Assembly: GCF_000971295.1 (NCBI RefSeq)
Contig: NZ_LANJ01000004.1
Span: forward strand, 1 to 64,000
Reading direction: 5' to 3'
Length of the DNA stretch: 64,000 nucleotides
Origin: Devosia epidermidihirudinis
Lineage (GTDB): Bacteria; Pseudomonadota; Alphaproteobacteria; Rhizobiales; Devosiaceae
The stretch's first letter is position 1, and each line of letters begins with the position of its first letter. Positions 1 to 11,944 of this stretch are shown here, piece after piece. The notes beneath the pieces are model-generated. The model was given only the letters and a program-made list of their open reading frames with translations. It was not told the origin of the DNA and did no database searches. The position numbers and the translations under genes are program-made.

Positions 1-131
1 ATGCGGGATGGTGCGGTGGGGGAGGATAAGGGGGATAGGCTGGTCGCAGTCGTCTCCCTCCCCACAAGGGGGAGGGAGACGACTGCGACCAGCCTATCCC
101 CCTTATCCTCCCCCACCGCACCATCCCGCAT
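1..131. repeat. Perfect long inverted repeat (63-bp arms, 5-nt loop)
   Basis: Bases 1-63 are the exact reverse complement of bases 69-131, with only acaag (64-68) between them. Pairing was followed base by base with no mismatch. The repeat begins exactly at the window edge, so it may continue to the left. The rest of the 421 bases before lpdA shows only the lpdA terminator and a weak hairpin near 243-266; I see no gene in it. Such a long perfect hairpin could be a genuine fold-back element or a sequencing/assembly artefact. Confidence 0.9.
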
Positions 132-362
132 ACTCCACCCATCCCCTCACCATGCGCGGTCATGACGAGTGATGAGTTTGGGGAATGTCGGGGAGCACGG
201 GGTCGCCCAGGCTCGCGTACGGCTGCTGACCACCGGTCCGGGGTTACACCCAGCCTGAAAGGGTGACCGCTCGATGCGGGTACGAAAAAACCCGACGCGA
301 TGGCGAGGCCTTGGTTTCACCATTCCACTACCCAATCGAGACCAAGGTCTCGCGATTGCCGC

Positions 363-396
363 AAATAAAAACACCGCCAGCGTGAGCCGGCGGCGC
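363..396 (-). terminator. Rho-independent terminator of lpdA
   Basis: Read on the minus strand, a GC-rich stem (five outer pairs between 374-378 and 389-393, plus inner pairs) is followed by a T-rich tail (TGTTTTTATTT). It lies about 25 bases past the lpdA stop and would end the 2-oxoglutarate dehydrogenase transcription unit. Confidence 0.75.
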
Positions 397-421
397 TTCA
401 ATGTGTCCGATGCAATCGAGC

Positions 422-1831
422 TTAGATGTGGATCGCACCATCGCCCAGCGACAGCGCTGCTTCGCGCACGGCTTCCGACAGCGTCGGGTGGGCGTGTGTC
501 GAGCGCGCCAGGTCTTCGGCGGCGCCGGAGAATTCCATCAGCACGACCAGCTCATGGATCATCTCGCCGGCATTCTTGCCAACGATATGCGCACCCAGCA
601 CGCGGTCGGTATTAACGTCGGCCAGGATCTTCACAAAGCCCTGGGTCGCCAGCATCGCCTTGGCGCGGCCATTGGCGGTGAAGGGGAACTTGCCGATCTT
701 GTACTCGATGCCTTCGGCCTTGAGCTCGTCCTCGGTCTTGCCGACCGATGCAATTTCGGGATTGGTGTAAACCACGGCAGGGATCGCGGCGTAGTTCACA
801 TGGCCAGCCTGACCGCCCAGGATTTCGGCGACGGCAATGCCCTCGTCCTCAGCCTTGTGGGCGAGCATTGGGCCAGCGATCACGTCGCCGATGGCATAGA
901 CGCCATCAACCGAGGTCTTGTACTGACCATCGACACGCACGCGGCCGCGCTCGTCCAGTGCCACGCCGACAATGTCGAGGCCCAGCCCTTCGGTGAAGGG
1001 CTTGCGGCCGATGGCGACCAGCGCCACGTCCGCGTCCAGCACTTCGCCCGCGCCGCCCTGTGCAGCTTCAACGCGCACCTTGAGCGCACCGTTTTCCTGC
1101 TTGTCGATGCCCGCAACCTTGCTGGCCAGCTTGAACTCGATGCCCTGCTTTTGCAGCATGCGCTGGAACTGGCGGGCAACTTCGCTATCCATGCCGGGCA
1201 GGATGCGGTCGAGATACTCAACCACGGTGACCTGCGCGCCAAGACGCGCCCAGACTGAACCGAGCTCGAGCCCGATCACGCCAGCACCGATCACCACCAG
1301 CTTGTTGGGAACCTTGTCCAGCGACAGCGCGCCGGTCGAAGTGACGATGGTCTTCTCGTCGATCTCGATGCCCGGCAGATTGGCCGAAACCGAACCGGTC
1401 GCGATGACGATGTTCTTGGTCTCGATCTCGACGGTCGGGCCGCTCTGCGGCGTCACGCGCACCTTGCCAGGGGCAGCGATGGTGCCGATGCCACGGAACG
1501 AGGTGATCTTGTTCTTCTTGAACAGATAATCCACGCCGCCAACATTGGCCGCGACCGTATCGGTCTTGTGGTTCATCATCTGCGGCAGGTTCAGCACGGG
1601 CGTTGGAATGTCGATACCCAGCTGCTTGAACTGATGACCGGCTTCCTCGAACATTTCAGAAGCATGCAGCAGTGCCTTGGAGGGGATGCAGCCGATATTG
1701 AGGCATGTGCCGCCGAACGTGGGCCACTTCTCGACCACGGCCACCTTGAGGCCGAGCTGGGATGCGCGGATCGCCGCGACATAGCCGCCCGGACCCGAGC
1801 CGATAATGGTGAGATCGAACACGTCTGCCAT
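422..1831 (-). CDS. lpdA: Dihydrolipoyl dehydrogenase (E3)
   Basis: FAD-dependent E3 component that reoxidises dihydrolipoamide with NAD+ in 2-oxoacid dehydrogenase complexes in the cytosol. The 469-residue product has the N-terminal FAD-binding GSGPGG loop, the redox-active disulfide in [13 protein letters not shown] (about residues 40-53), a second Rossmann NAD site ([13 protein letters not shown]) and the C-terminal catalytic base motif HAHPTLSE. Length is normal for the family. It follows sucB on the same strand after a small secreted-protein gene, and its position in the suc cluster suggests it serves 2-oxoglutarate dehydrogenase, although E3 is often shared with other complexes. The Shine-Dalgarno before the ATG is weak. 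Confidence 0.96.
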   Translation of the reverse strand: MADVFDLTIIGSGPGGYVAAIRASQLGLKVAVVEKWPTFGGTCLNIGCIPSKALLHASEMFEEAGHQFKQLGIDIPTPVLNLPQMMNHKTDTVAANVGGVDYLFKKNKITSFRGIGTIAAPGKVRVTPQSGPTVEIETKNIVIATGSVSANLPGIEIDEKTIVTSTGALSLDKVPNKLVVIGAGVIGLELGSVWARLGAQVTVVEYLDRILPGMDSEVARQFQRMLQKQGIEFKLASKVAGIDKQENGALKVRVEAAQGGAGEVLDADVALVAIGRKPFTEGLGLDIVGVALDERGRVRVDGQYKTSVDGVYAIGDVIAGPMLAHKAEDEGIAVAEILGGQAGHVNYAAIPAVVYTNPEIASVGKTEDELKAEGIEYKIGKFPFTANGRAKAMLATQGFVKILADVNTDRVLGAHIVGKNAGEMIHELVVLMEFSGAAEDLARSTHAHPTLSEAVREAALSLGDGAIHI

Positions 1832-2101
1832 GATGGAAGCCCCGAATTTGTTCAGTGTTGCTGCCCGATCGCGTCGCGTGCAGCCAGTAGGGTGAATGTA
1901 GTGACAGTGGCGCGATTAAGCCACCGCCCGAGCTGGAAAATTCCTTGTCTCACGCTGGGTTTCGTACAGAAAACCGGGACCAGCGCAAAGCACGCAAAAA
2001 GCATGATGCTCAAGCGCGAGATTCTCTTTACCGAACTCTTGGCCCCACGGCTAGAACGCAACGCCACTGCACTTCGGCACACCCTGGAGAGGCGCGCGGG
2101 C

Positions 2102-2545
2102 TTACTGCGCCGCGATAGCCTGCGCCTGGCTCAACACCGAGGGCAATTGCTTGTCGATATCGAGCGCACCATTGTCGATCTGCTCAAGGAACGAGCGGCA
2201 GAAGGCGCCCTTGTCACTGGCCTGGTTATAGGCGCTCATGATCTGCGTACCGCCATAGGTTTCGGCGGCCTGTTTCTCGCCCTCGGCACCGCCGCCCAGC
2301 CGCAGGATCACTCGGTCAGCAAGGTCAAGAAAGCCGATATTGCGCAGGTACCAGTTGTCGTTGGCGGTCTTGTAGGCGGGGTCGAGCCCGGTGTTCTCGT
2401 AGCAATGGGTCGTCATCGCCGACACGATGGCCTTGGAGCCATGAAAGGCCATCAATTCACTGACCAGCTTGGGATTGGATTCTTCCTGCGCGGCCGCAGG
2501 GGCCAGCCCAAGACACAGCAAAACAGCGACGATCTTGTACTTCAA
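2102..2545 (-). CDS. Small secreted protein of unknown function
   Basis: About 147 residues, beginning MKYKIVAVLLCLGLAPAAAQ, a clear Sec signal peptide with a likely cleavage after AAAQ or just before it. The mature part is mostly helical with two cysteines (HCYENTG and AFCRSF), which could form a disulfide in the periplasm. I favour a TTG start at 2545: GGAG lies seven bases upstream and the signal peptide then begins at residue 1. An ATG at 2641 would add 32 residues of non-signal sequence before the same hydrophobic segment. The gene is inserted between sucB and lpdA. I do not recognise the family and assign no function. Confidence 0.7.
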   Translation of the reverse strand: MKYKIVAVLLCLGLAPAAAQEESNPKLVSELMAFHGSKAIVSAMTTHCYENTGLDPAYKTANDNWYLRNIGFLDLADRVILRLGGGAEGEKQAAETYGGTQIMSAYNQASDKGAFCRSFLEQIDNGALDIDKQLPSVLSQAQAIAAQ

Positions 2546-2655
2546 CAAGTAGCTCCAAATTCCTGGCCTTGCCCGTGGCCATCGCACGTCACTTAAAGGG
2601 GCTCGACCCGTTACCAAATCCTTAGCAGCTGTCCCAGCCACGGATTCGTGACAAC

Positions 2656-2681
2656 AAAAAGGCCCGCCGAAGCGGGCCTTT
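2656..2681 (-). terminator. Terminator after sucB
   Basis: A perfect 10-bp stem (2658-2667 with 2672-2681) with a CGAA loop and a short T tract on the minus strand. It sits just beyond the sucB stop and would separate sucAB from the secreted-protein gene and lpdA. Confidence 0.8.
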
Positions 2682-2707
2682 CCTCGCTATCCACAGAGTG
2701 GACAGGC

Positions 2708-3955
2708 TTAGAGATCGAGCACCAGACGTTCTGGCGCTTCGAGGCTTTCCTTAATGCGCACGAGGAAGGTCACGGCTTCCTTGCCGTCAACGATGCGATG
2801 GTCATAGCTCAGGGCCAGATACATCATCGGACGGATGACGACCTGACCGCCGATGGCGACTGGACGCTCCTGGATCTTGTGCATGCCCAGAATGCCCGAC
2901 TGCGGTGCATTCAGGATCGGCGTCGACATCAGCGAGCCATAAACACCACCATTGGAAATGGTGAAGGTGCCGCCCTGCATGTCGGCCATCGACAGCTGAC
3001 CGTCACGGGCCTTCTTACCGAGGCCATTGATCGACTTTTCGATCTCGGCAATGCTCATCTGATCGGCGTCGCGCACCACAGGAACCACAAGGCCCTTGTC
3101 GGTACCAACAGCCACGCCAATGTGGGCATACTGCTTGTAGATCAGCTCATCGCCGTCGATTTCGGCATTGATCGATGGGATTTCCTTGAGCGCGTGAACC
3201 ACGGCCTTGGTGAAAAAGCCCATGAAGCCAAGCTTGACGCCGTGCTTCTTCTCGAACAGGTCCTTGTAAGACGCGCGCAGGTCCATCACTGGCTTCATGT
3301 CCACCTCGTTAAAGGTGGTCAGCATGGCAGCGGTATTCTGTGCGTCCTTGAGGCGGCGGGCGATGGTCTGGCGCAGACGGGTCATCTTGACCCGCTCTTC
3401 GCGACCAGCATCGTCGGCGCTGGTTGGCGCACGCGGTGCAGCAGGTGCCTTTGGAGCCGGCGCGGCGGCAACAGCAGGCGCTGGTGCAGCAGCCGACTTG
3501 TTGATCGCAGCGATCACGTCTTCCTTGAGCACCTGGCCAGCCTTGCCCGAACCGGCAATGTCAGCAGCAGCCAAACCGTTCTCGGCAATGATCTTCTGCG
3601 CGGATGGCGCAGGAGCACGATCCGTCGCGACCGGTGCTGGCGCAGCGGCAGCCGCAGGGGCGGCTGGTGCAGCGGCTGGCTTAGGCGCTTCGGCAGGCTT
3701 GGGCGTAACAACCGCCCCTGCCCCACCGATAGCACCCAGCAGCGCGCCGACGTCCACCGTCTCACCCGGCTGGGCAGCAATGGCTTCAAGCACGCCAGCA
3801 GCAGGCGCTGGCACTTCGATGGTCACCTTGTCGGTTTCCAGCTCCACGATAGGCTCGTCGGCAGCGACGCTGTCGCCAACCTTCTTGAACCACTGGCCAA
3901 TAGTGGCCTCGGTCACGCTTTCGCCAAGAGTGGGGACGCGGATTTCAGTCGACAT
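2708..3955 (-). CDS. sucB: Dihydrolipoyl succinyltransferase (E2 of 2-oxoglutarate dehydrogenase)
   Basis: Core E2 subunit that transfers the succinyl group from lipoate to CoA in the TCA cycle. The 415-residue protein has an N-terminal lipoyl domain with the lipoylated lysine in [12 protein letters not shown] (about residue 43), an Ala/Pro-rich linker, a peripheral subunit-binding domain (about 110-150, [11 protein letters not shown]...[11 protein letters not shown]), a second Ala/Pro linker and the catalytic domain ending with the active-site motif [12 protein letters not shown]. Twelve bases separate it from sucA upstream, so the two form one operon. The low-complexity linkers explain the long antisense open frames seen here. 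Confidence 0.97.
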   Translation of the reverse strand: MSTEIRVPTLGESVTEATIGQWFKKVGDSVAADEPIVELETDKVTIEVPAPAAGVLEAIAAQPGETVDVGALLGAIGGAGAVVTPKPAEAPKPAAAPAAPAAAAAPAPVATDRAPAPSAQKIIAENGLAAADIAGSGKAGQVLKEDVIAAINKSAAAPAPAVAAAPAPKAPAAPRAPTSADDAGREERVKMTRLRQTIARRLKDAQNTAAMLTTFNEVDMKPVMDLRASYKDLFEKKHGVKLGFMGFFTKAVVHALKEIPSINAEIDGDELIYKQYAHIGVAVGTDKGLVVPVVRDADQMSIAEIEKSINGLGKKARDGQLSMADMQGGTFTISNGGVYGSLMSTPILNAPQSGILGMHKIQERPVAIGGQVVIRPMMYLALSYDHRIVDGKEAVTFLVRIKESLEAPERLVLDL

Positions 3956-3967
3956 TGTTTTGTCCTT

Positions 3968-6900
3968 TTAGCTACCGAGGGCTTCGTCGAGGAAGGCCTG
4001 CAGTTGGGCGAGATGGGTCCGCATCAGACCCGTAGCAGTGGAAGCAGAAGCCGGACGACCGGTGTAGCGCACGCGCTGACCGGTGCGGCCCATCTGGTCG
4101 AATACCCATTCAACATATGGCTGAATGAAGGCCCAGGCACCCATATTCTTGGGTTCTTCCTGACACCAGATGATCTCGGCATTCTGGAAGCGGCTCAATT
4201 CGTCCAGCAGCGCCTTGGCTGGGAACGGATAGAGCTGCTCGATACGGAGCAGATAGACATCGTCGATGCCCTTCTTCTCGCGATCTTCCAGCAGATCATA
4301 GTAGACCTTGCCCGTGCACAGCACGACGCGACGGATCCGCTCGTCAGGCACCAGGTTAATGGTGGTCTTTGGCAGTCCGGGCGCCTCGGCATCGTCCCAC
4401 AGGAGGCGATGGAAGACGCTGTCTGGCCCCAGCTCCACCAACCCGGAGACTGCACGCTTGTGACGCAGCAGGCTCTTGGGCGTCATCAGGATCAGCGGCT
4501 TGCGGAAGTCGCGGTTCACCTGACGGCGCAGGATGTGGAAGTAGTTGGCCGGGGTCGTGCAGTTGGCAACCTGCATATTGTCTTCCGCGCACAGCTGCAG
4601 GAAGCGCTCTGGACGTGCGGAGGAGTGCTCCGGGCCCTGCCCTTCATAGCCATGCGGCAGCAGCATCACCAGACCCGACATGCGGAACCACTTGCGCTCA
4701 CCCGAAGAGATGAACTGGTCGATGACGACCTGCGCACCGTTCACGAAGTCACCGAACTGGGCTTCCCATATGGTCAGCGCCTTTGGCTCTGCCAGTGAGT
4801 AGCCGTATTCAAAGCCCAGCACAGCCTCTTCCGAAAGCATCGAGTTGATGACTTCGTAGCGGCTCTGATCAGGGTCGAGATTGTTGAGTGGGGTATAGCT
4901 CTTGTTGTCCACGAGCTGATCATTCAGCACCGAATGGCGCTGGCTGAACGTGCCGCGTTCGCAATCCTGACCGCTCAGGCGCACGGGATGACCGTCCGTC
5001 ACCAGCGTCCCAAACGCCAGTGCTTCGGCTGTCGCCCAGTCAATGCCTTCGCCAGCCTCGATCGCAGACAGACGGTTATCCATGAAGCGCTTGACCGTCT
5101 TGTGGACGTTGAAGCCTTCAGGAATGCGCGTCAGATCGGTGCCGATCTTGGCGAGACGCGCCATATCGACGCCGGTATCGCCACGACGTGGACCTTCCTG
5201 ATCGGCTGGGCGGAAGTCCTTCCACGCGCCGTCAAGCCAGTCGGCCTTGTTCGGACGATAATCTTGGCCTGCCTCGAATTCCTTTTCGAGCTTGGCGCGC
5301 CAATCGGCCTTCATCTGATCGACTTCGGCACTCGTCAGCAGCCCTTCGGCCACCAGCTTGTCCGAGTAGATCTCGAGCGTCGATTTGTGCGCGCGGATCT
5401 TGGAATACATCAGCGGCTGGGTGAAGCTTGGCTCGTCGCCTTCGTTGTGACCGAAGCGGCGATAGCAGAACATGTCGATGACGACAGGTTTGCCAAACTT
5501 CTGGCGATACTCGACAGCCACCTTCGCGACGAAGACGACAGCTTCAGGATCGTCACCGTTCACATGGAACACCGGGGCTTCGATCATCTTGGCGACGTCA
5601 GTCGGATAGGGCGACGAACGCGAATACATCGGACTCGTGGTGAAGCCGATCTGGTTGTTGATCACGAAGTGGATCGAACCGCCTGTGCGGTGCCCCTTAA
5701 GGCCAGAAAGACCCAGGCACTCAGCGATCACGCCCTGGCCAGCAAACGCAGCATCGCCATGGATCAACAGCGGCAGCACCATGGAACGGTCGGGCTTACC
5801 CTCAACCTCGATATTGACCAACTTGCCGTCTGGCGAAATGTGCTGATCCTGCTTGGCGCGTGACTTTCCAAGCACCACCGGATCGACGATCTCGAGGTGC
5901 GATGGGTTTGCCGTCAGCGACAGGTGGACCTTCTTGCCGTCAAATTCGCGGTCCGAAGAAGCACCCAGATGGTACTTCACGTCGCCCGAACCTTCGACGT
6001 CGTCAGGATAAAAAGCTCCGCCCTTGAACTCATGGAACAGGGCGCGATGTGGCTTCTGCATCACCTGCGTCAGCACGTTGAGGCGACCGCGGTGGGCCAT
6101 ACCCAGCACGATATCCTTGATGCCAAGGGCACCGCCGCGCTTGATGATCTGTTCAAGCGCCGGGATCGTCGCTTCGCCGCCATCAAGGCCGAAGCGCTTG
6201 GTGCCGGTGTACTTCACATCGATGAACTTCTCGAAGCCTTCGGCCTCGATCAGCTTGGAGAGGATCGCCTTCTTGCCTTCGGCAGTGAAGGTGATTTCCT
6301 TGTCTGGGCCTTCGATGCGTTCCTGAATCCACTGCTTGGCTTCAGGATCAGAGATGTGCATGAACTCGATGCCGACAGTGCCGCAATAAGTGCGCTGCAG
6401 GATCGCCAGCATTTCTGGCAGGGTCGCGTATTCAAGACCCAGATAGTTGTCGATGAAAATCTTGCGGCCGTAATCGGCTTCGGTGAAGCCGTAGCTCGCC
6501 GGATCCAGCTCTGGCGCTGGCTCTTCGGCCATCATTTTGAGCGGATCGAGATCGGCATGCAGATGCCCACGCATACGGTATGCACGGATCATCATGATGG
6601 CGCGGATGGAGTCTCGGGTGGCCTGCAGCACGTCAGCAACGCTGGTCTGCGCCACGCCCATGGCCTCGGCCTTCTTGGCGACGGCCTTTTCGGTCTTGGC
6701 AGCGACTTCGCCCCAGTTTCCGTCGAGCGCGCTCACCAATTCGCTGGTTGCGGACTGTGGCCAGTCCTTACGGCTCCAGCTCGGGCCGTCGGCGCTCTTC
6801 TGCGCCACGCCGTCGGCGTCGTCCAGCTTGCTAAAGAAGCTAGCCCACGTGCCGTCGACGCTATTCGGATCGCTCTTGAAGCGAGAATAGAGTTGTTCGA

Positions 6901-6970
6901 TGTAGTCGGCGTTCCCACCATAGAGGAACGAGGTCAGCAAGAACGTGTCGTTCTTTTCCTGTCGTGTCAT
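3968..6970 (-). CDS. sucA: 2-oxoglutarate dehydrogenase E1 component
   Basis: Thiamine-diphosphate-dependent decarboxylase that starts the 2-oxoglutarate to succinyl-CoA reaction. At 1000 residues it has the usual length. It opens with the short N-terminal segment typical of this E1 (SFLYGGNADYIEQLY), carries HRGRLNVL in the first catalytic domain, the ThDP/Mg region HGDAAFAGQGV, and the transketolase-like C-terminal part with GYEGQGPEHSSARPERFLQL. It is the first gene of the sucAB unit. The 276 bases upstream up to sucD hold the sucD hairpin and presumably the sucA promoter, which I could not define. Confidence 0.97.
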   Translation of the reverse strand: MTRQEKNDTFLLTSFLYGGNADYIEQLYSRFKSDPNSVDGTWASFFSKLDDADGVAQKSADGPSWSRKDWPQSATSELVSALDGNWGEVAAKTEKAVAKKAEAMGVAQTSVADVLQATRDSIRAIMMIRAYRMRGHLHADLDPLKMMAEEPAPELDPASYGFTEADYGRKIFIDNYLGLEYATLPEMLAILQRTYCGTVGIEFMHISDPEAKQWIQERIEGPDKEITFTAEGKKAILSKLIEAEGFEKFIDVKYTGTKRFGLDGGEATIPALEQIIKRGGALGIKDIVLGMAHRGRLNVLTQVMQKPHRALFHEFKGGAFYPDDVEGSGDVKYHLGASSDREFDGKKVHLSLTANPSHLEIVDPVVLGKSRAKQDQHISPDGKLVNIEVEGKPDRSMVLPLLIHGDAAFAGQGVIAECLGLSGLKGHRTGGSIHFVINNQIGFTTSPMYSRSSPYPTDVAKMIEAPVFHVNGDDPEAVVFVAKVAVEYRQKFGKPVVIDMFCYRRFGHNEGDEPSFTQPLMYSKIRAHKSTLEIYSDKLVAEGLLTSAEVDQMKADWRAKLEKEFEAGQDYRPNKADWLDGAWKDFRPADQEGPRRGDTGVDMARLAKIGTDLTRIPEGFNVHKTVKRFMDNRLSAIEAGEGIDWATAEALAFGTLVTDGHPVRLSGQDCERGTFSQRHSVLNDQLVDNKSYTPLNNLDPDQSRYEVINSMLSEEAVLGFEYGYSLAEPKALTIWEAQFGDFVNGAQVVIDQFISSGERKWFRMSGLVMLLPHGYEGQGPEHSSARPERFLQLCAEDNMQVANCTTPANYFHILRRQVNRDFRKPLILMTPKSLLRHKRAVSGLVELGPDSVFHRLLWDDAEAPGLPKTTINLVPDERIRRVVLCTGKVYYDLLEDREKKGIDDVYLLRIEQLYPFPAKALLDELSRFQNAEIIWCQEEPKNMGAWAFIQPYVEWVFDQMGRTGQRVRYTGRPASASTATGLMRTHLAQLQAFLDEALGS

Positions 6971-7193
6971 CGCTTTTTGTCGCGAGGCCCGCGCCCCGCC
7001 ATCCTTCTCAACGAACCGGCAAGCCGGCCCAACGCGGTCCTTAATTTTCGATCGGATACTGACCGCTTATCCTTAGTATCCTGTTAAATGAACGACCCCT
7101 GAGCAGCGTCGTGACGAACAGTTCTGTTACCGACCAGATGTTTTCATCCTCCATTCCACCCCAGGTCAGTCACGGGATGGAAATCGTCTTGTT

Positions 7194-7232
7194 GATCGCC
7201 CGGCCACCAGATGTACCGATGGCCGGGCGATC
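7194..7232 (-). terminator. Hairpin after sucD
   Basis: A perfect 13-bp stem (7194-7206 with 7220-7232) lies just downstream of the sucD stop. No T run follows it on the minus strand, so it may stabilise the 3' end or weaken read-through into sucA rather than terminate fully. Confidence 0.6.
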
Positions 7233-7246
7233 AGAAATTCTGCACT

Positions 7247-8152
7247 TTAGCCCTTGAGGACTTCAGCAAGCGTACGACCGATACGGGCCGGCGACTTCGA
7301 CACGCGGATGCCAGCGGCTTCCATCGCGGCGATCTTGTCTTCAGCGCCACCCTTACCGCCCGAAATTACGGCACCAGCATGACCCATGGTGCGACCAGCA
7401 GGCGCAGTCAGGCCAGCGATGAAGCCAGCCATTGGCTTCTTGCGGCCGCGCTTGGCTTCGTCGATCAGGAATTGGGCCGCATCTTCTTCAGCCGAACCGC
7501 CGATTTCGCCGATCATGATGATCGACTTGGTCGCTTCGTCAGCCAGGAACATCTCGAGCATATCGATGAACTCGGTGCCCTTGACCGGATCACCACCGAT
7601 ACCGACGGCGGTCGTCTGGCCGAGGCCTTCATTGGTCGTCTGGAACACTGCCTCATAGGTAAGCGTGCCGGAGCGCGAAACAATGCCGACGGAGCCCTTC
7701 GAGAAGATAGAACCGGGCATGATGCCGATCTTGCATTCTTCTGGGGTCAGCACGCCCGGGCAGTTTGGCCCGATCAGGCGCGACTTGGAGCCAGCCAGCT
7801 TTGCCTTGACGCGCACCATGTCGAGCACGGGAACGCCTTCGGTGATGCACACGATCAGCGGGATTTCTGCATCGATGGCTTCTTCGATGGCGGCAGCTGC
7901 GCCTGGAGGTGGCACATAGATCACCGACGCATTGGCGCCGGTGCGCTCCTTGCCTTCGGCAACCGAAGCGAACACGGGCAGCTGGGTGCCATCCACGCCC
8001 GAAGACCAGGTCTCACCGGCCTTCTTGGGGTTCACGCCGCCCACCATCTTGGTGCCGTAATAGGCCAGCGCCTGTTCGGTGTGGAACGTACCGGTCTTGC
8101 CGGTCAGGCCCTGGACGAGAACCTTGGTGTCTTTATTGACGAGAATCGACAT
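7247..8152 (-). CDS. sucD: Succinyl-CoA synthetase, alpha subunit
   Basis: CoA-binding alpha subunit of the ADP/GDP-forming succinate-CoA ligase, producing nucleoside triphosphate from succinyl-CoA. The 301-residue protein has the N-terminal CoA-binding Rossmann region ([20 protein letters not shown]), [19 protein letters not shown], and the phosphorylated active-site histidine in [16 protein letters not shown]. It is the second gene of a sucCD pair, 24 bases after sucC, and lies upstream of sucA in the usual order for this bacterial order. Confidence 0.97.
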   Translation of the reverse strand: MSILVNKDTKVLVQGLTGKTGTFHTEQALAYYGTKMVGGVNPKKAGETWSSGVDGTQLPVFASVAEGKERTGANASVIYVPPPGAAAAIEEAIDAEIPLIVCITEGVPVLDMVRVKAKLAGSKSRLIGPNCPGVLTPEECKIGIMPGSIFSKGSVGIVSRSGTLTYEAVFQTTNEGLGQTTAVGIGGDPVKGTEFIDMLEMFLADEATKSIIMIGEIGGSAEEDAAQFLIDEAKRGRKKPMAGFIAGLTAPAGRTMGHAGAVISGGKGGAEDKIAAMEAAGIRVSKSPARIGRTLAEVLKG

Positions 8153-8176
8153 TGGTTTGGTCTCTCTTAGCGGGCG

Positions 8177-9376
8177 TTAGGCAGCGGACTTGACGGCGGC
8201 GACGATCTTCTGGGCAGCATCGTCGAGGTCGTCAGCGGAGATGACGTTGAGGCCGGACTGATCCAGGATCGCCTTGCCTTCCTTGACATTGGTGCCTTCG
8301 AGGCGAACCACCAGTGGCACTTCCAGGCCAACTTCCTTCACCGCAGCGATCACGCCTTCGGCGATGACGTCGCACCGCATGATGCCGCCAAAGATGTTGA
8401 CCAGAATGCCCTTCACAGCCGGATCGGCGGTGATGATCTTGAACGCAGCCGTCACCTTCTCCTTGGAGGCACCGCCACCAACGTCGAGGAAGTTTGCTGG
8501 CTCAGCGCCATAGAGCTTGATGATGTCCATGGTGGACATGGCCAGGCCCGCGCCGTTGACCATGCAGCCGATATTGCCGTCGAGGGCAACGTAGGCGAGG
8601 TCGAACTTGGAGGCTTCGATTTCCTTGGCGTCTTCTTCGGAGAGGTCGCGCAGGGCCTTGAGCTCTTCGTGACGGAACGCCGCGTTGTTGTCGAAGGAGA
8701 CCTTGGCGTCGAGAACGCGCAGGTGACCATCGGTCATGACGATCAGCGGGTTCACTTCCAACAGGCTCATGTCGGTGTCGGTGAAGGCCTTGTAGAGGAT
8801 CGGGAACAGCTTGGCGGCGTCGACCTTGGCGTCGCCGTCGAGTTCCAGCGCTGAAACGATCTTGGCGACGTCAGCATCGGTCACGCCAGCGGTCGGATCG
8901 ATATCGACGGTGATGATCTTTTCCGGGGTGTGCTCGGCAACGGCTTCAATGTCCATGCCGCCTTCGGTGGAAACCACGAAGGAAACGCGGCCGGTGCCAC
9001 GATCGACCAGCAGCGAGGTGTAGAGCTCGCGCGCGATGTCTGCGCCGTCTTCGATATAGAGGCGGTTGACCTGCTTGCCGGCGTCGCCGGTCTGCTTGGT
9101 CACCAGCGTGTTGCCCAGCATCTCCTTGGAGAAGGCAACAACGTCATCAATGGTCTTGGCCAGGCGCACGCCGCCCTTGGCATCAGGACCGAGTTCCTTG
9201 AACTTGCCCTTGCCGCGCCCACCGGCGTGGATCTGGCTCTTGACCACATAGAGTGGGCCTGGCAGCGACTTTGCAGCGGCTTCAGCCTCGTCAGCCGAGA
9301 AGATCGCGACGCCGGCAGCAACCGGTGCGCCGTAGGACTTCAGCAGCTCTTTTGCCTGGTGTTCATGGATGTTCAT
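8177..9376 (-). CDS. sucC: Succinyl-CoA synthetase, beta subunit
   Basis: Nucleotide-binding beta subunit of succinate-CoA ligase. The product starts [16 protein letters not shown], the standard N-terminus of the family, and gives 399 residues. An ATP-grasp domain ([16 protein letters not shown]) is followed by the ligase domain with [16 protein letters not shown] near the C-terminus. The ATG at 9376 is preceded by AAGGGGA at good spacing. A longer in-frame opening to 9430 has no support. It is co-oriented with mdh upstream and sucD downstream. Confidence 0.97.
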   Translation of the reverse strand: MNIHEHQAKELLKSYGAPVAAGVAIFSADEAEAAAKSLPGPLYVVKSQIHAGGRGKGKFKELGPDAKGGVRLAKTIDDVVAFSKEMLGNTLVTKQTGDAGKQVNRLYIEDGADIARELYTSLLVDRGTGRVSFVVSTEGGMDIEAVAEHTPEKIITVDIDPTAGVTDADVAKIVSALELDGDAKVDAAKLFPILYKAFTDTDMSLLEVNPLIVMTDGHLRVLDAKVSFDNNAAFRHEELKALRDLSEEDAKEIEASKFDLAYVALDGNIGCMVNGAGLAMSTMDIIKLYGAEPANFLDVGGGASKEKVTAAFKIITADPAVKGILVNIFGGIMRCDVIAEGVIAAVKEVGLEVPLVVRLEGTNVKEGKAILDQSGLNVISADDLDDAAQKIVAAVKSAA

Positions 9377-9482
9377 TTTAGTCCCCTTGGATGGGTAAAA
9401 TCTCGCGCAGTCACGGAGCCCTGCTCCCACCGCATCATTCCCGCCGCAGCGGAAATCTCACTACAGTGCCCCAGATAGGGCG

Positions 9483-9502
9483 ATCCCCGCTTTCGCGGGG
9501 AT
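9483..9502. repeat. Short GC hairpin between mdh and sucC
   Basis: Perfect 8-bp arms (ATCCCCGC/GCGGGGAT) with a TTTC loop, 14 bases past the mdh stop. It has no T run on the minus strand. It resembles short dispersed palindromes in alphaproteobacterial intergenic DNA and may act as an attenuator between mdh and sucC. Confidence 0.6.
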
Positions 9503-9515
9503 GGCACTGCGTTGG

Positions 9516-11779
<2,264 letters not shown>

Positions 11780-11790
11780 ATCTTCTCAGT

Positions 11791-11876
11791 AGACCTCATC
11801 CTGAGCGTGTCGAAGGACGAGGTCGTGGCAGGTCGGTGTGGCACGCCCGCGTGGTTCGACAGGCTCACCATGAGGG
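11791..11876. repeat. Dispersed intergenic inverted repeat, copy 1
   Basis: Two facing half-elements: CTCATCCTGAGCGTGTCGAA on the left and GGTTCGACAGGCTCACCATG on the right. Each half shares the core with copies at 13107, 33609 and 34404. It lies between zapE and the lipoprotein gene. It probably folds in RNA; function is unknown. Confidence 0.85.
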
Positions 11877-11907
11877 CTACTGACGAATGGACGTGTCCAA
11901 ATAAGCG

Positions 11908-11934
11908 AGAAAGCCGGCCTTTGCAGACCGGCTT
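11908..11934 (-). terminator. Terminator of the Omp19/Inh-like lipoprotein gene
   Basis: A 7-bp AAGCCGG/CCGGCTT stem (11911-11917, 11928-11934), followed on the minus strand by TTTCT, about 10 bases past the stop codon. Confidence 0.65.
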
Positions 11935-11944
11935 CACCGAAAAC

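Noticed and set aside
401..1258. 285-codon plus-strand frame
   Set aside because: Antisense shadow of lpdA with no recognisable domain.
1852..2082. 76-codon minus-strand frame between the secreted protein and lpdA
   Set aside because: No ribosome-binding site, unusual composition and no known pattern; likely chance.
2648..4798. 716-codon open frame on the plus strand
   Set aside because: It lies entirely antisense to sucB and the end of sucA, which have full family motifs; high-GC codon bias keeps the opposite frame open.
6971..7193. Riboswitch-like leader before sucA
   Set aside because: I could fold only short hairpins and saw no conserved riboswitch core.
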